Below, piece after piece: positions 42,112 to 51,953 of a DNA stretch of 64,000 bases; the first letter of the stretch is position 1; every line of letters begins with the position of its first letter. The position numbers and the translations under genes were made by a program. Origin of the DNA: CAVQMB01 sp963713445 (GTDB lineage Bacteria; Pseudomonadota; Gammaproteobacteria; Competibacterales; Competibacteraceae); assembly GCA_963713445.1 (NCBI GenBank), contig CAVQMB010000028.1:7578-71577 (forward strand). The letters run 5' to 3'. Below the pieces are notes generated by a model that worked only from the letters and a program-made list of their open reading frames with translations, was not told where the DNA came from and made no database searches.

Positions 42112-42936
42112 CTACTTGAAGCGCTGCAGCGCCGGATCGGTAATCGGCTGTGGCGGCAGGCCGTAGATCGTGCCCAGCTTGGACAGCGGTGGCAGGCCGA
42201 CGATACGCTTGACCTTGCCATCGGCATCCTTATAAAAAATCCCTGGTGTGCCGGTGACGCCCAGTGATTCCATCAGTTTCTTGTTGGCGCTGAGCTTGGC
42301 CAGGGTGGCAGGCTTGGGTTTGTTGAGCGGGGCCACGCCGCCGGCCTTGTCTTCCGGCCCTTTGGTATTGTAATCACGCTCGTTCTTGGTCATGGCCGCA
42401 CTGGGATCCGATGCTTCGAGGATGGCCGCAGCGCGGCCTTTGCTGCTGGGCGTGATGATGCCAACCAGGATGTGGCGAACCTGCAGGCCCTCTTTGAGAT
42501 AGGGCTGGTTGGCCAGCCAGAACAAGTGGCAGAACGGGCAGTTGGGGTCGGTGAACTCGTAGATGATGCGTTTGGGTTTCTTGGCGCCTTCGGCGACCCA
42601 GGCGGACTTTTCCAGTTTGGCCCAGGCACCGGCGAGAGCCGGGCCGGTGATTTGGGTGTCAATCTGTTGGGTCGTCAGATCATCCCCTTTGGCATCCAGC
42701 ATGTGGCCGACGATGGTGTATTTCTTGTCAGGGGTCAGATAGAAAACCAAGTTGTGGCCCTGGTACTGGGCAGCGTAGGCTGTGATGCCGCCCGGAGCCT
42801 GGAATTCACTGACGATTTTGATGCCGCGGTTGTTGACCAGCTGCTCAATCACGGGTGGATAGCTTGATTGCGCTGCCCAGGCAGCCGGCGCCAGCAGTAC
42901 CGGCAAGAGAATCGCTAGTAGTAGAGTAAGACGCAT
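42112..42936 (-). CDS. dsbG: Periplasmic thiol:disulfide protein, DsbG-like
   Basis: A 274-residue exported thioredoxin-fold protein. The signal peptide is LTLLLAILLPVLLAPAAWA. An N-terminal dimerisation domain (about residues 22-95) precedes the thioredoxin domain with the active site TDPNCPFCHLFW. DsbG and DsbC of E. coli have CPYC and CGYC; CPFC is a small variation. The cis-Pro is in GVTGTPGIFY. The ATG at 42936 has AAAGGT upstream. It probably protects or isomerises cysteines in the periplasm. A strong minus-strand terminator lies 67 bases upstream of the start. Confidence 0.85.
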   Translation of the reverse strand: MRLTLLLAILLPVLLAPAAWAAQSSYPPVIEQLVNNRGIKIVSEFQAPGGITAYAAQYQGHNLVFYLTPDKKYTIVGHMLDAKGDDLTTQQIDTQITGPALAGAWAKLEKSAWVAEGAKKPKRIIYEFTDPNCPFCHLFWLANQPYLKEGLQVRHILVGIITPSSKGRAAAILEASDPSAAMTKNERDYNTKGPEDKAGGVAPLNKPKPATLAKLSANKKLMESLGVTGTPGIFYKDADGKVKRIVGLPPLSKLGTIYGLPPQPITDPALQRFK

Positions 42937-43002
42937 GGTAGACCTTTCTTCGAACAGGGGATAAGGCACCATGGTAACGAACCGGCCCGTTGGCGTCATG
43001 GC

Positions 43003-43038
43003 AAAAAAAAGAGCGATTGTCCAGGGCGGACAATCGCT
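43003..43038 (-). terminator. Strong intrinsic terminator upstream of dsbG (possible sRNA or attenuator)
   Basis: On the minus strand AGCGATTGTCC pairs perfectly with GGACAATCGCT (11 base pairs, five-base loop), followed by C and eight T (43010-43003). Its position ahead of dsbG means that a transcript started in the AT-rich region at 43150-43330 would stop here. It would end as a short RNA or be an attenuated leader. Confidence 0.7.
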
Positions 43039-43262
43039 GCACCCAACAGGAGGAGAACAGAAAATACAACCCAGAAGATCACGTCTGAGAGTGCCACCAC
43101 AGCGTGGCGCAACCCTCGCTGTTAATACACGCATGAGCTGTGCCAGATTTTGATCTTTTAGTGAAATCTCGCAACAATTAGTTGTTATTTTAATAAAGTA
43201 CTGTTTTATTTATTCTTTTTATTGTGCATATTTGTTTCAATATTGTTTATTAGTAAATTAAA

Positions 43263-43285
43263 AGACTAAAAAGTCTAAAAAGACT
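43263..43285. repeat. Alternating AGACT/AGTCT half sites upstream of rdgC
   Basis: AGACT, AGTCT and AGACT occur at 43263, 43272 and 43281, each separated by AAAA, giving a nine-base period with alternating direction. It lies about 90 bases before the rdgC -10 box and could be an operator array or simply an AT-rich repeat. Confidence 0.35.
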
Positions 43286-43372
43286 ATCGTTTTGTATCGA
43301 TAAGTTACATGACAGTGTTACCTGTTTCGTTTGGAAACATTGGAACGGTTCGTTCAGACAGAAAGCACACGC

Positions 43373-43378
43373 TATAAT
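43373..43378 (+). promoter_or_regulatory. rdgC -10 box
   Basis: A perfect TATAAT 25 bases upstream of the rdgC ATG. The -35 region (TTCGTT at 43349-43354, spacer 18) is weak. Confidence 0.45.
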
Positions 43379-43403
43379 CGCTATTTTTCCGCCCGGGGGC
43401 ATT

Positions 43404-44306
43404 ATGTGGTTCAAGAACCTCACCGTATTCCGCTTGCACGAGCCACTGGCCATCTCGGCCGATTCGCTGGCGGAACGGTTGACAGAGGCCGCTTTCCGGC
43501 CCTGCTTGAGTCAGGAAGCCAGCAGCAATGGCTGGGTGGCTCCGCTAGGTGCCCGTGCCGAGAACCTCGTCCATGAGGTGAGCGGCTGCCAGCTCATCAG
43601 TATGCAGACCGAAGAGAAAGTGTTGCCTGCAGCTGTGGTGGGCGATGTGGTTGCCGAACGCATGCAGGATATCGAAGACCGCGAACAACGCCCGGTGCGA
43701 CGCAACGAGAAAAGCAAACTGCGCGATGAGGTAATGCTGGAGCTGCTGCCCCGGGCATTCAGCCGGCGCCGTGTCAGCTACGCCTATTTTGATCCTACCG
43801 GGCCGTGGTTGATGGTTGACGGTGCCAGCGCCAAGGCTATTACCGAACTGACCGAGCGCCTGCGGCGCAGCCTTGGCAGTCTACCGGTTGAACCCTGGAC
43901 GGTGCAGGAGTCGCCCGCGACCGTCATGAGCACCTGGCTGCGCGAACAGACCTTGCCGGCTGGATTTGCCCTGACCGATGAGTGCGAGTTGCGGGACACC
44001 GAAGGGGTGGTGCGTTGCCGCGGCCAGGAATTGCTGAGTGACGAGATCCGGACCCATCTGGATGCCGGTAAGCAGGCCACGCGGCTTGGCCTGGTGTGGC
44101 AGGAACGGCTGAGTTTCATCCTGGGAGAGGACCTGACGGTACGACGGTTGCGTTTCCTCGATCTGGTACGGGAGCAGCTCGATGCGGTGGACAGTGACGA
44201 TGCGGCTGCACTGTTCGACGCCGAGTTCAGTCTGATGATCGGCGAACTGCGGCAATTGCTGCCGGAGATCCAGGCGGCCTTCGGTGGTGCCAGCGTAGCC
44301 GTATAG
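43404..44306 (+). CDS. rdgC: Recombination-associated protein RdgC
   Basis: A ring-forming double-strand DNA-binding protein of 300 residues that limits RecA activity and supports replication restart. The start MWFKNLTVFRL is diagnostic, as are NGWVAPLG, LLPAAVVGDVV-like text (KVLPAAVVGDVVAERM), LPRAFSRRRVSYAYFDP and TWLREQTLPAGFALTDECELRD. The length is normal. It stands alone, preceded by a TATAAT box, in an AT-rich upstream setting. Confidence 0.95.
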   Translation: MWFKNLTVFRLHEPLAISADSLAERLTEAAFRPCLSQEASSNGWVAPLGARAENLVHEVSGCQLISMQTEEKVLPAAVVGDVVAERMQDIEDREQRPVRRNEKSKLRDEVMLELLPRAFSRRRVSYAYFDPTGPWLMVDGASAKAITELTERLRRSLGSLPVEPWTVQESPATVMSTWLREQTLPAGFALTDECELRDTEGVVRCRGQELLSDEIRTHLDAGKQATRLGLVWQERLSFILGEDLTVRRLRFLDLVREQLDAVDSDDAAALFDAEFSLMIGELRQLLPEIQAAFGGASVAV

Positions 44307-44354
44307 ATTTGAAAGTGACGATTGACGGAATAGCGTGGAAGGGAACGGTGTGGT

Positions 44355-45542
44355 GTGTGGGTGGCGGCACGATTGCGTAGCTGGCGGAGCGCTGTATTGG
44401 CGGGTGCGCTACTGCTTTCTGCGGCAGCGCCAGCGGTGTGGGCTGACGCGGCAACGGATGACGCTGAGCCACCGTGGTCCGTTATGGTGGTGGGCACCTG
44501 GCAACAGGCTTCGGATCCGTCGCTGTCCAGCGAGCTGAATGGCCAGCTGGTGGTGTCGGCTCGCCAGCCGCTCGGGCCCGGTCATTGGGAAGTGGAGCTC
44601 AAGGGTGGCAATACACCACGGTTGGACGGCGTCAGCAGCCGCTACCCCGAAACCAATGGCATCCTGCAAGAAAATCCGGATCATGCCGGTAAGCGCCAAC
44701 TGGGCGTCACGCAGTTGTTCTACGCGGTGCAGCGTGATCGCGACGAAGTGGCCGTGGGACTGCTGTCGTCCAACGAATACCTCGACACCAATCCGGTCGC
44801 CAACGACGAATACCGCCAGTTCCTGGGTGAGCCATTAGTCAACAATCCGACCATTCAGGCACCGTCGTATGCCATCGCGGCCGTCTATCAAAGGTCGTTG
44901 TCACCGGCACTAAGCGTGACCGGCTATGTCTCGAGCACCGCGGACCTGCAGCAGTCCACTTATCGCCAGCTATTCGATTTTACTGGCAAGGGGCACGGCG
45001 TGTTCGCTGCCACCGAGCTTGGCTGGCAGACGGAGAGCTTCACCGGCAACTTAGGGCTTTGGGCTAATACCGACGCTAGTTTCACCACACCTCTACTGGG
45101 TGAAGCTGGCGAGGGTGGGGCTGAACGCGTAGCGGATGAACCCGAGCCCGCTGCCCGTTCGCGGACGGCATACGGACTCTATGCCAACCTGAATGGTCAT
45201 TTTGCCCCGGCCCTGGCCTGGAGTTTACGCGCCGGCTGGGCCAATCCCGACGTGGTGGTGGCCAGCAATGTCGTCAGCATAGCCGTAGCGTACCGGTCTG
45301 ACTGGCGCTTGTCAGGCGGCGATGAGCCGGTGACTGTGGGCGCCGGGGTGGCTCGCACCGGCGTGTCATCCCGGGTCGTGGGACCGCACGCCAGTGAGTG
45401 GCAGGCCGAAATCTACGCCCGGATTCCATTGGATCGACACCTTAGCGTAAGCGCCGATCTGCAATGGTTGCGCCATAGCGAATTTGACCCCGCAAAGCCT
45501 ACGGCGTGGGTGGCGGGGGTTCGCCTGGTGGCGGGATTCTGA
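44355..45542 (+). CDS. Outer-membrane beta-barrel protein, OprB-like porin candidate
   Basis: A 395-residue exported protein with a Sec signal (SAVLAGALLLSAAAPAVWA). The rest has alternating polar/hydrophobic strands and ends in Phe (VAGVRLVAGF), as outer-membrane barrels do. Strand-like stretches include GHWEVELKGG, QLGVTQLFYAVQRDRDEVAVGLL and LSVSADLQWLRHSEF. It resembles carbohydrate-selective OprB porins, which would suit sugar or polyol uptake, but the match is by pattern only. The start is GTG (44355 or 44361), with a GGAAGGGAA site about nine bases upstream. Confidence 0.6.
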   Translation: MWVAARLRSWRSAVLAGALLLSAAAPAVWADAATDDAEPPWSVMVVGTWQQASDPSLSSELNGQLVVSARQPLGPGHWEVELKGGNTPRLDGVSSRYPETNGILQENPDHAGKRQLGVTQLFYAVQRDRDEVAVGLLSSNEYLDTNPVANDEYRQFLGEPLVNNPTIQAPSYAIAAVYQRSLSPALSVTGYVSSTADLQQSTYRQLFDFTGKGHGVFAATELGWQTESFTGNLGLWANTDASFTTPLLGEAGEGGAERVADEPEPAARSRTAYGLYANLNGHFAPALAWSLRAGWANPDVVVASNVVSIAVAYRSDWRLSGGDEPVTVGAGVARTGVSSRVVGPHASEWQAEIYARIPLDRHLSVSADLQWLRHSEFDPAKPTAWVAGVRLVAGF

Positions 45543-45554
45543 CGGTGGTGCCGG

Positions 45555-47959
<2,405 letters not shown>

Positions 47960-48089
47960 GAATTTAACGGCAAACTCGAGCCAATCGGTGTTAGCGTAAT
48001 TGAAACATATGGGGCCACGCGAGTAGCCTTGTAGCAAGTCGGACGGACTCACAATCAGTTAAACAGTGCGGATTATACGGTTTTTATAG

Positions 48090-48575
48090 ATGTTGATGGT
48101 GATCGATAACCACCTGCGCAGCGCGGATCTGGCTGGAACCTTCGCCGGCCTGATGGATCTCTACGAGCGCAACTATATCGGCCTGCGTCGCCTGATTCCA
48201 CGGCTGCCGGTTGATGCCGGTAGCCACACTTCGACAGTGTCATGTGGACTGGATCTGCATGTGCGGTTACTCGAACGCCACCGCTATACCAGCGACCTGC
48301 GGCTGACTTATTTCTTTGCTAGATCCGACGGTGCCCAGGCGGAACCCGACTTGCTGGTACGCATCTACCACGATGCCCGCCAGGCCGAAGTGATGTCCGC
48401 GCATCTGCGGCATTGGCCAGAGTTCGAAGCCGAGCGTTGCACCGAGCTGCGCAGTCGCTGGCGGGCTAACCGGTTTCTTTGGAAATGGCTTAATTACTGC
48501 CTGCATCAAGGCCACCGTTTCGAGATTCCGGCGGCCCCAGCACAACCACCGGTACACTTCGGTCTGGTTCCTTGA
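48090..48575 (+). CDS. DUF1249 (YqiB-like) protein
   Basis: A 161-residue cytoplasmic protein. The family features are visible: LMDLYERNYIGLRRLIPRLP near the N-terminus, then LDLHVRLLERHRYTSDLRLTYFF, LLVRIYHDARQAEVMSAHLR and NRFLWKWLNYCLHQGHRF. This matches YqiB of E. coli, a conserved gammaproteobacterial protein without an assigned function. It is divergent from ppsA with a 130-base gap holding both promoters. In E. coli yqiB lies elsewhere, so the neighbourhood gives no clue. Confidence 0.85.
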   Translation: MLMVIDNHLRSADLAGTFAGLMDLYERNYIGLRRLIPRLPVDAGSHTSTVSCGLDLHVRLLERHRYTSDLRLTYFFARSDGAQAEPDLLVRIYHDARQAEVMSAHLRHWPEFEAERCTELRSRWRANRFLWKWLNYCLHQGHRFEIPAAPAQPPVHFGLVP

Positions 48576-48642
48576 TAGCGCTTTATTCTGGGCGCCAATT
48601 CGTTATTATGGTTGCATTACGGGGCGAGTTGGTTAGCGAGTC

Positions 48643-49107
48643 ATGAGATTGTCGACCAAAGGGCGTTATGCGGTGACGGCCATGCTGGACTTGGCGCTGC
48701 ACGAGCGCGAGGGGCCAGTGACCCTGGCCGACATCTCGACCTGCCAGAACATTTCCTTGTCCTATCTCGAGCAGCTGTTCGCCAAGCTGCGCCGAGACGG
48801 TTTGGTCAAGGGCGTACGCGGTCCGGGCGGTGGCTACCGGCTGGGCCGGGCCGCTGACCGCATCAGCATCGCCGACATTATCGTCGCGGTCGACGAAAAC
48901 GTGGATGCGACCCGCTGTCACGGCCGTGAGAACTGCCAGAACGGGGACCGCTGCCTGACGCACGAGTTATGGAGCGAGCTGAGCGAGCAGATTTTCGGTT
49001 TTCTGGATGGTATCAGCCTGGCGCAGCTGATCACCCGTCCCTCGGTACTCGCGGTGGCACGCCGCCAGGCGGGTAGCAGCTACCGGCGCAGTCCATCGGC
49101 AGCCTGA
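48643..49107 (+). CDS. iscR: Iron-sulfur cluster regulator IscR
   Basis: Rrf2-family regulator of 154 residues that senses Fe-S supply by binding a [2Fe-2S] cluster. The winged helix starts MRLSTKGRYAVTAMLDLAL, with ISLSYLEQLFAKLRRDGLVKGVRGPGGGY. The cluster ligands are the three Cys in CHGRENCQNGDRCLTH (spacing C-x5-C-x5-C). It is followed six bases later by a cysteine desulfurase gene, the usual iscR-iscS order. A TATTAT box lies at 48604-48609, about 33 bases before the start. Confidence 0.94.
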   Translation: MRLSTKGRYAVTAMLDLALHEREGPVTLADISTCQNISLSYLEQLFAKLRRDGLVKGVRGPGGGYRLGRAADRISIADIIVAVDENVDATRCHGRENCQNGDRCLTHELWSELSEQIFGFLDGISLAQLITRPSVLAVARRQAGSSYRRSPSAA

Positions 49108-49113
49108 CCCCGT

Positions 49114-50334
49114 TTGACGGTGGCTGCCATCTACCTCGACTACGCGGCAACCACGCCGGTCGATCCGCGGGTGGCAGCGCACCTGAGCGAATATTTGACT
49201 GCCGCCGGTGTGTTTGGCAATCCGGGATCGCAGCACAGCTTCGGGGTGGCGGCCCGACGGGCCGTCGAGCAGGCCCGGACTGAGGTTGCCGCGCTGATCA
49301 ATGCCGATCCGCGCGAAGTCGTGTGGACGTCGGGGGCCACCGAGTCGGACAATCTGGCGCTCAAGGGCGCGGCCCGTGTGCTGGTGGCGCGCCGGGGCCG
49401 CCATATCGTCACCTGCAAGAGTGAGCACAAGGCGGTATTGGATCCGTGCCACCAGCTCGAACGCGAGGGCTTCCGTGTCAGCTACCTGGACCCCGGCCCG
49501 GACGGGCTGATTAGTGTCGAGCGACTGGCGGCGGCGCTGCGCGACGATACCGTGCTGGTATCGCTGATGCATGTCAACAACGAGCTTGGCGTGGTGCAGG
49601 ATATTGCCGCTATCGGTGCGTTAACCCGCAGCCGCGGGGTATTGCTACATGTTGATGCTGCCCAAAGTCCGGGCAAGGCGCCGCTTGATGTCGAGGCCAT
49701 GCAGATCGACCTGGCCAGCCTTTGCGCCCACAAGGTATACGGCCCCAAAGGTATTGGTGCGCTCTACGTGCGGCGCCGGCCGCGGGTAAGACTGGAGCCG
49801 TTGCTGCATGGTGGCGGCCAGGAGCGCGGGTTGCGCGGCGGTACGCTTCCGGTCCATCAGATCGTGGCCATGGGCGAGGCTTTTCGGCTGGCCGCTGCTG
49901 AACGCGAGGCTGACCGCCGACATTGCCGGGGTTTGCGAGACCGTCTTATGGGCAAGCTTGCCGGGTTGCCGTTGATGGAGCTTAACGGCGACCCTGAGCA
50001 GAGCGTGCCCCAGATCATTAATCTGAGTTTTCCGGGGCTGGATGCGGAAGCGCTGCTGCTCGCCCTGGATGACGTGGCTCTTGCCGCTGGATCAGCCTGT
50101 ACCTCGGCCAGCCAGGAGCCGTCTCACGTGTTGCGTGCGATCGGGCTGGATGATCTGCGGGCGGCAGCCTCGGTGCGCCTCAGTCTGGGCCGTTTCACCA
50201 CCGCGGCCGAGATCGATCATGCCGCGCGCCGGTTGGTGGCCGAGGTCACCCGGCTGCGGGCGCTGTCGCCGTTGTGGCCGATCTATCAGCGCGGTGATGA
50301 CCCTGCCAACATGACCTGGGACGGTACCGCATGA
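49114..50334 (+). CDS. iscS: Cysteine desulfurase
   Basis: PLP enzyme of 406 residues that takes sulfur from cysteine as a persulfide for Fe-S cluster and tRNA modification. The PLP Lys is in SLCAHKVYGPKGIGALYV. The mobile-loop Cys is in AAGSACTSASQEPSHVL. ATTPVDPRV at the start and TSGATESDNLALKGAA are typical of group I (IscS) enzymes. The start is TTG 49114 or GTG 49120. The expected next gene iscU is absent; the stop instead overlaps rnhA by four bases. The last 25 residues (SPLWPIYQRGDDP...) match the usual IscS tail only loosely. Confidence 0.92.
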   Translation: MTVAAIYLDYAATTPVDPRVAAHLSEYLTAAGVFGNPGSQHSFGVAARRAVEQARTEVAALINADPREVVWTSGATESDNLALKGAARVLVARRGRHIVTCKSEHKAVLDPCHQLEREGFRVSYLDPGPDGLISVERLAAALRDDTVLVSLMHVNNELGVVQDIAAIGALTRSRGVLLHVDAAQSPGKAPLDVEAMQIDLASLCAHKVYGPKGIGALYVRRRPRVRLEPLLHGGGQERGLRGGTLPVHQIVAMGEAFRLAAAEREADRRHCRGLRDRLMGKLAGLPLMELNGDPEQSVPQIINLSFPGLDAEALLLALDDVALAAGSACTSASQEPSHVLRAIGLDDLRAAASVRLSLGRFTTAAEIDHAARRLVAEVTRLRALSPLWPIYQRGDDPANMTWDGTA

Positions 50335-50846
50335 CAATGGCGGGACGATCGCCCGCCCGCTTGGCGCAGGTGACCGTCTATACTGATGGCGGCTGCAGTC
50401 CGACCAATCCCGGTCCTGGTGGGTATGGTGTCGTGCTGCGTGCCAACGGCCGGCGTCGAGAGCTGTCTGGTGGATTTCTCTTCACCACCAATAACCGCAT
50501 GGAGCTGATGGCTGCAATTGTCGCTCTTGAGGCGCTTAAGCGGCCTTGCCGGGTAACTCTCCACAGCGATTCCAAATATCTGGTCGACGCCATGACCCAG
50601 GGCTGGGCGGCTCGCTGGCGGGCCAACGGCTGGAAGCGCAACCGCCGTGACAAGGCGCTCAACCCGGATCTCTGGGAACGCCTGCTGGATCTTGCCGGCG
50701 CGCATCAGGTGAGCTTCGTCTGGGTGCGCGGTCATACCGGGGTTCCCGATAACGAGCGCTGTGACGAACTGGCCCGGCTTGCTGCCCATCAGCCGGATTT
50801 GCCGGTGGATCCCGGTTACCAGGCTGCTACAGCCGGCACCGCCTAG
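50331..50846 (+). CDS. rnhA: Ribonuclease HI
   Basis: Cuts the RNA strand of RNA-DNA hybrids. 171 residues, with about ten extra residues at the N-terminus and 15 at the C-terminus relative to the E. coli enzyme. All four catalytic acids are in place: Asp in VTVYTDGGCSPTNPGPGG, Glu in NRMELMAAI, Asp in LHSDSKYLVDAM, and Asp in VPDNERCDELARLA. The handle region (WKRNRRDKALNPDLW) is normal. The ATG overlaps the iscS stop (ATGA), so it is translated from the iscRS message. Confidence 0.95.
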   Translation: MTMAGRSPARLAQVTVYTDGGCSPTNPGPGGYGVVLRANGRRRELSGGFLFTTNNRMELMAAIVALEALKRPCRVTLHSDSKYLVDAMTQGWAARWRANGWKRNRRDKALNPDLWERLLDLAGAHQVSFVWVRGHTGVPDNERCDELARLAAHQPDLPVDPGYQAATAGTA

Positions 50847-50957
50847 CGGATCATCGGTTCCAACAGGACCGCGCTGGCGTAGCTATCCGGCGGCAACCCC
50901 GATAGCACCGTCCGCAGCGGCAGCGAACTGCTTCGTCTCCCGATCCGACATGGCGTG

Positions 50958-51953
50958 CTAGTGCAGCATGACGTCTGGCTGGTGCTGACTCGGGAATCGG
51001 ACCAGCCGGCGGCTCTCGTCAAAGGCGTCCAGCGCTTGTGGCCAGTGCCCATTGGGCCACAGGTAATCGAGTCGTCCCTCGGCGGGATACAGGGCCACCG
51101 TGTACAGGGTTCCGAATCCGCGCTCGTAGGCGGTCGAGTAGATGGGTGAACGGAGGAAGGCCTGCACCAGGCGCTGCGGCTCATCGCTTTCACGCAGCCG
51201 GAAGTAGAGAAACCGCTCGCGTTCCAGCGTCGCGGTGGCCCGGGCATGCTGCGGCCAGTCCACCTGCTCCTGATGGTTGGTTGCGATGGGTACTTCCCGG
51301 GCCCGGGCCGGCCGGTCGGGGCCCAGGTACACGGTATAGAAACGCCCGGCCCGGTCCAGTACGGTGATGTTGTAGGCCATGTGGCTCGGAATCCGGCACA
51401 ATGCATCGATTGCCTCGGTGGCATCGCTGCAGAACTCCAGCACATAGCGTAGGATTAGCGGCACACCGAAGCCCTCACCGACCACTCGACGGCCGCCAAA
51501 GGTGAGCGACACCGCCAGACCGGCTTCGTTGATGCCATCCAGAGCACCCCACAGGCAATCGCTGGTGGAGATGACCCGGCGACCGTGCCAGGTGGTGTGC
51601 AGAATGACGCCTTCGAACAGTTGCGGGTGATAGTCGTAGTTGCGCACCAGCAGCGGCTGCGGACCCTGCCATACCGCTTGCGAGCAGCCGCTGAGATAGG
51701 CTGGCGGGCAGTAGCAGGACAGAAACCGGGCCGCCACGTCACCGCCGCCGGCGAGTTCCACCAGTTGTTCGTAGGTCGGCACCAACTCCGGCATATGCGC
51801 CTTGAATGCCCGCAGTGAGCTCAGATACGTTGGCCGGGCACGCTCGCCCTCGCTCAGGAACCAGCGCTTATAGGCTGGCCAGTGACGCTTGAACAGACCC
51901 TGCCAGCGGGCACCGGGCAATGGCTCACTGAGCGCTTCGAACAGACGTTCCAT
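50958..51953 (-). CDS. C45-family autoproteolytic acyltransferase/hydrolase
   Basis: A 331-residue Ntn-hydrolase related to acyl-CoA:isopenicillin N acyltransferase (peptidase family C45). The predicted self-cleavage site is Gly89-Cys90 in YLSGCSQAVW, freeing Cys as the N-terminal nucleophile; LLVRNYDYHP follows as in the family. Other conserved text is LDGINEAGLAVSLTFGGR and MAYNITVLDRAG. It has no signal peptide, so it should be cytoplasmic. The ATG directly abuts the stop of the ATP-grasp gene (TGAATG), implying coupled translation. Amide hydrolysis or acyl transfer on a product of that enzyme is a reasonable guess. Confidence 0.85.
   Translation of the reverse strand: MERLFEALSEPLPGARWQGLFKRHWPAYKRWFLSEGERARPTYLSSLRAFKAHMPELVPTYEQLVELAGGGDVAARFLSCYCPPAYLSGCSQAVWQGPQPLLVRNYDYHPQLFEGVILHTTWHGRRVISTSDCLWGALDGINEAGLAVSLTFGGRRVVGEGFGVPLILRYVLEFCSDATEAIDALCRIPSHMAYNITVLDRAGRFYTVYLGPDRPARAREVPIATNHQEQVDWPQHARATATLERERFLYFRLRESDEPQRLVQAFLRSPIYSTAYERGFGTLYTVALYPAEGRLDYLWPNGHWPQALDAFDESRRLVRFPSQHQPDVMLH

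Larger units (their letters stand above)
42937..43403. other. 467-base AT-rich intergenic region between dsbG and rdgC
   Basis: From about 43150 to 43330 the base composition is far more AT-rich than the surrounding genes. The region holds a minus-strand hairpin with a T8 tract (43003-43038), an anti-Shine-Dalgarno-like run next to it, repeated AGACT half sites (43263-43285) and a perfect TATAAT 25 bases before rdgC. No protein gene is supported. Confidence 0.5.

Noticed and set aside
42945..43134. N-terminal extension of DsbG starting at 43134
   Set aside because: The in-frame extension crosses a strong terminator hairpin and would place residues such as CIFCSPPVGCSDCPPW before a perfect signal peptide; the ATG at 42936 has its own ribosome site.
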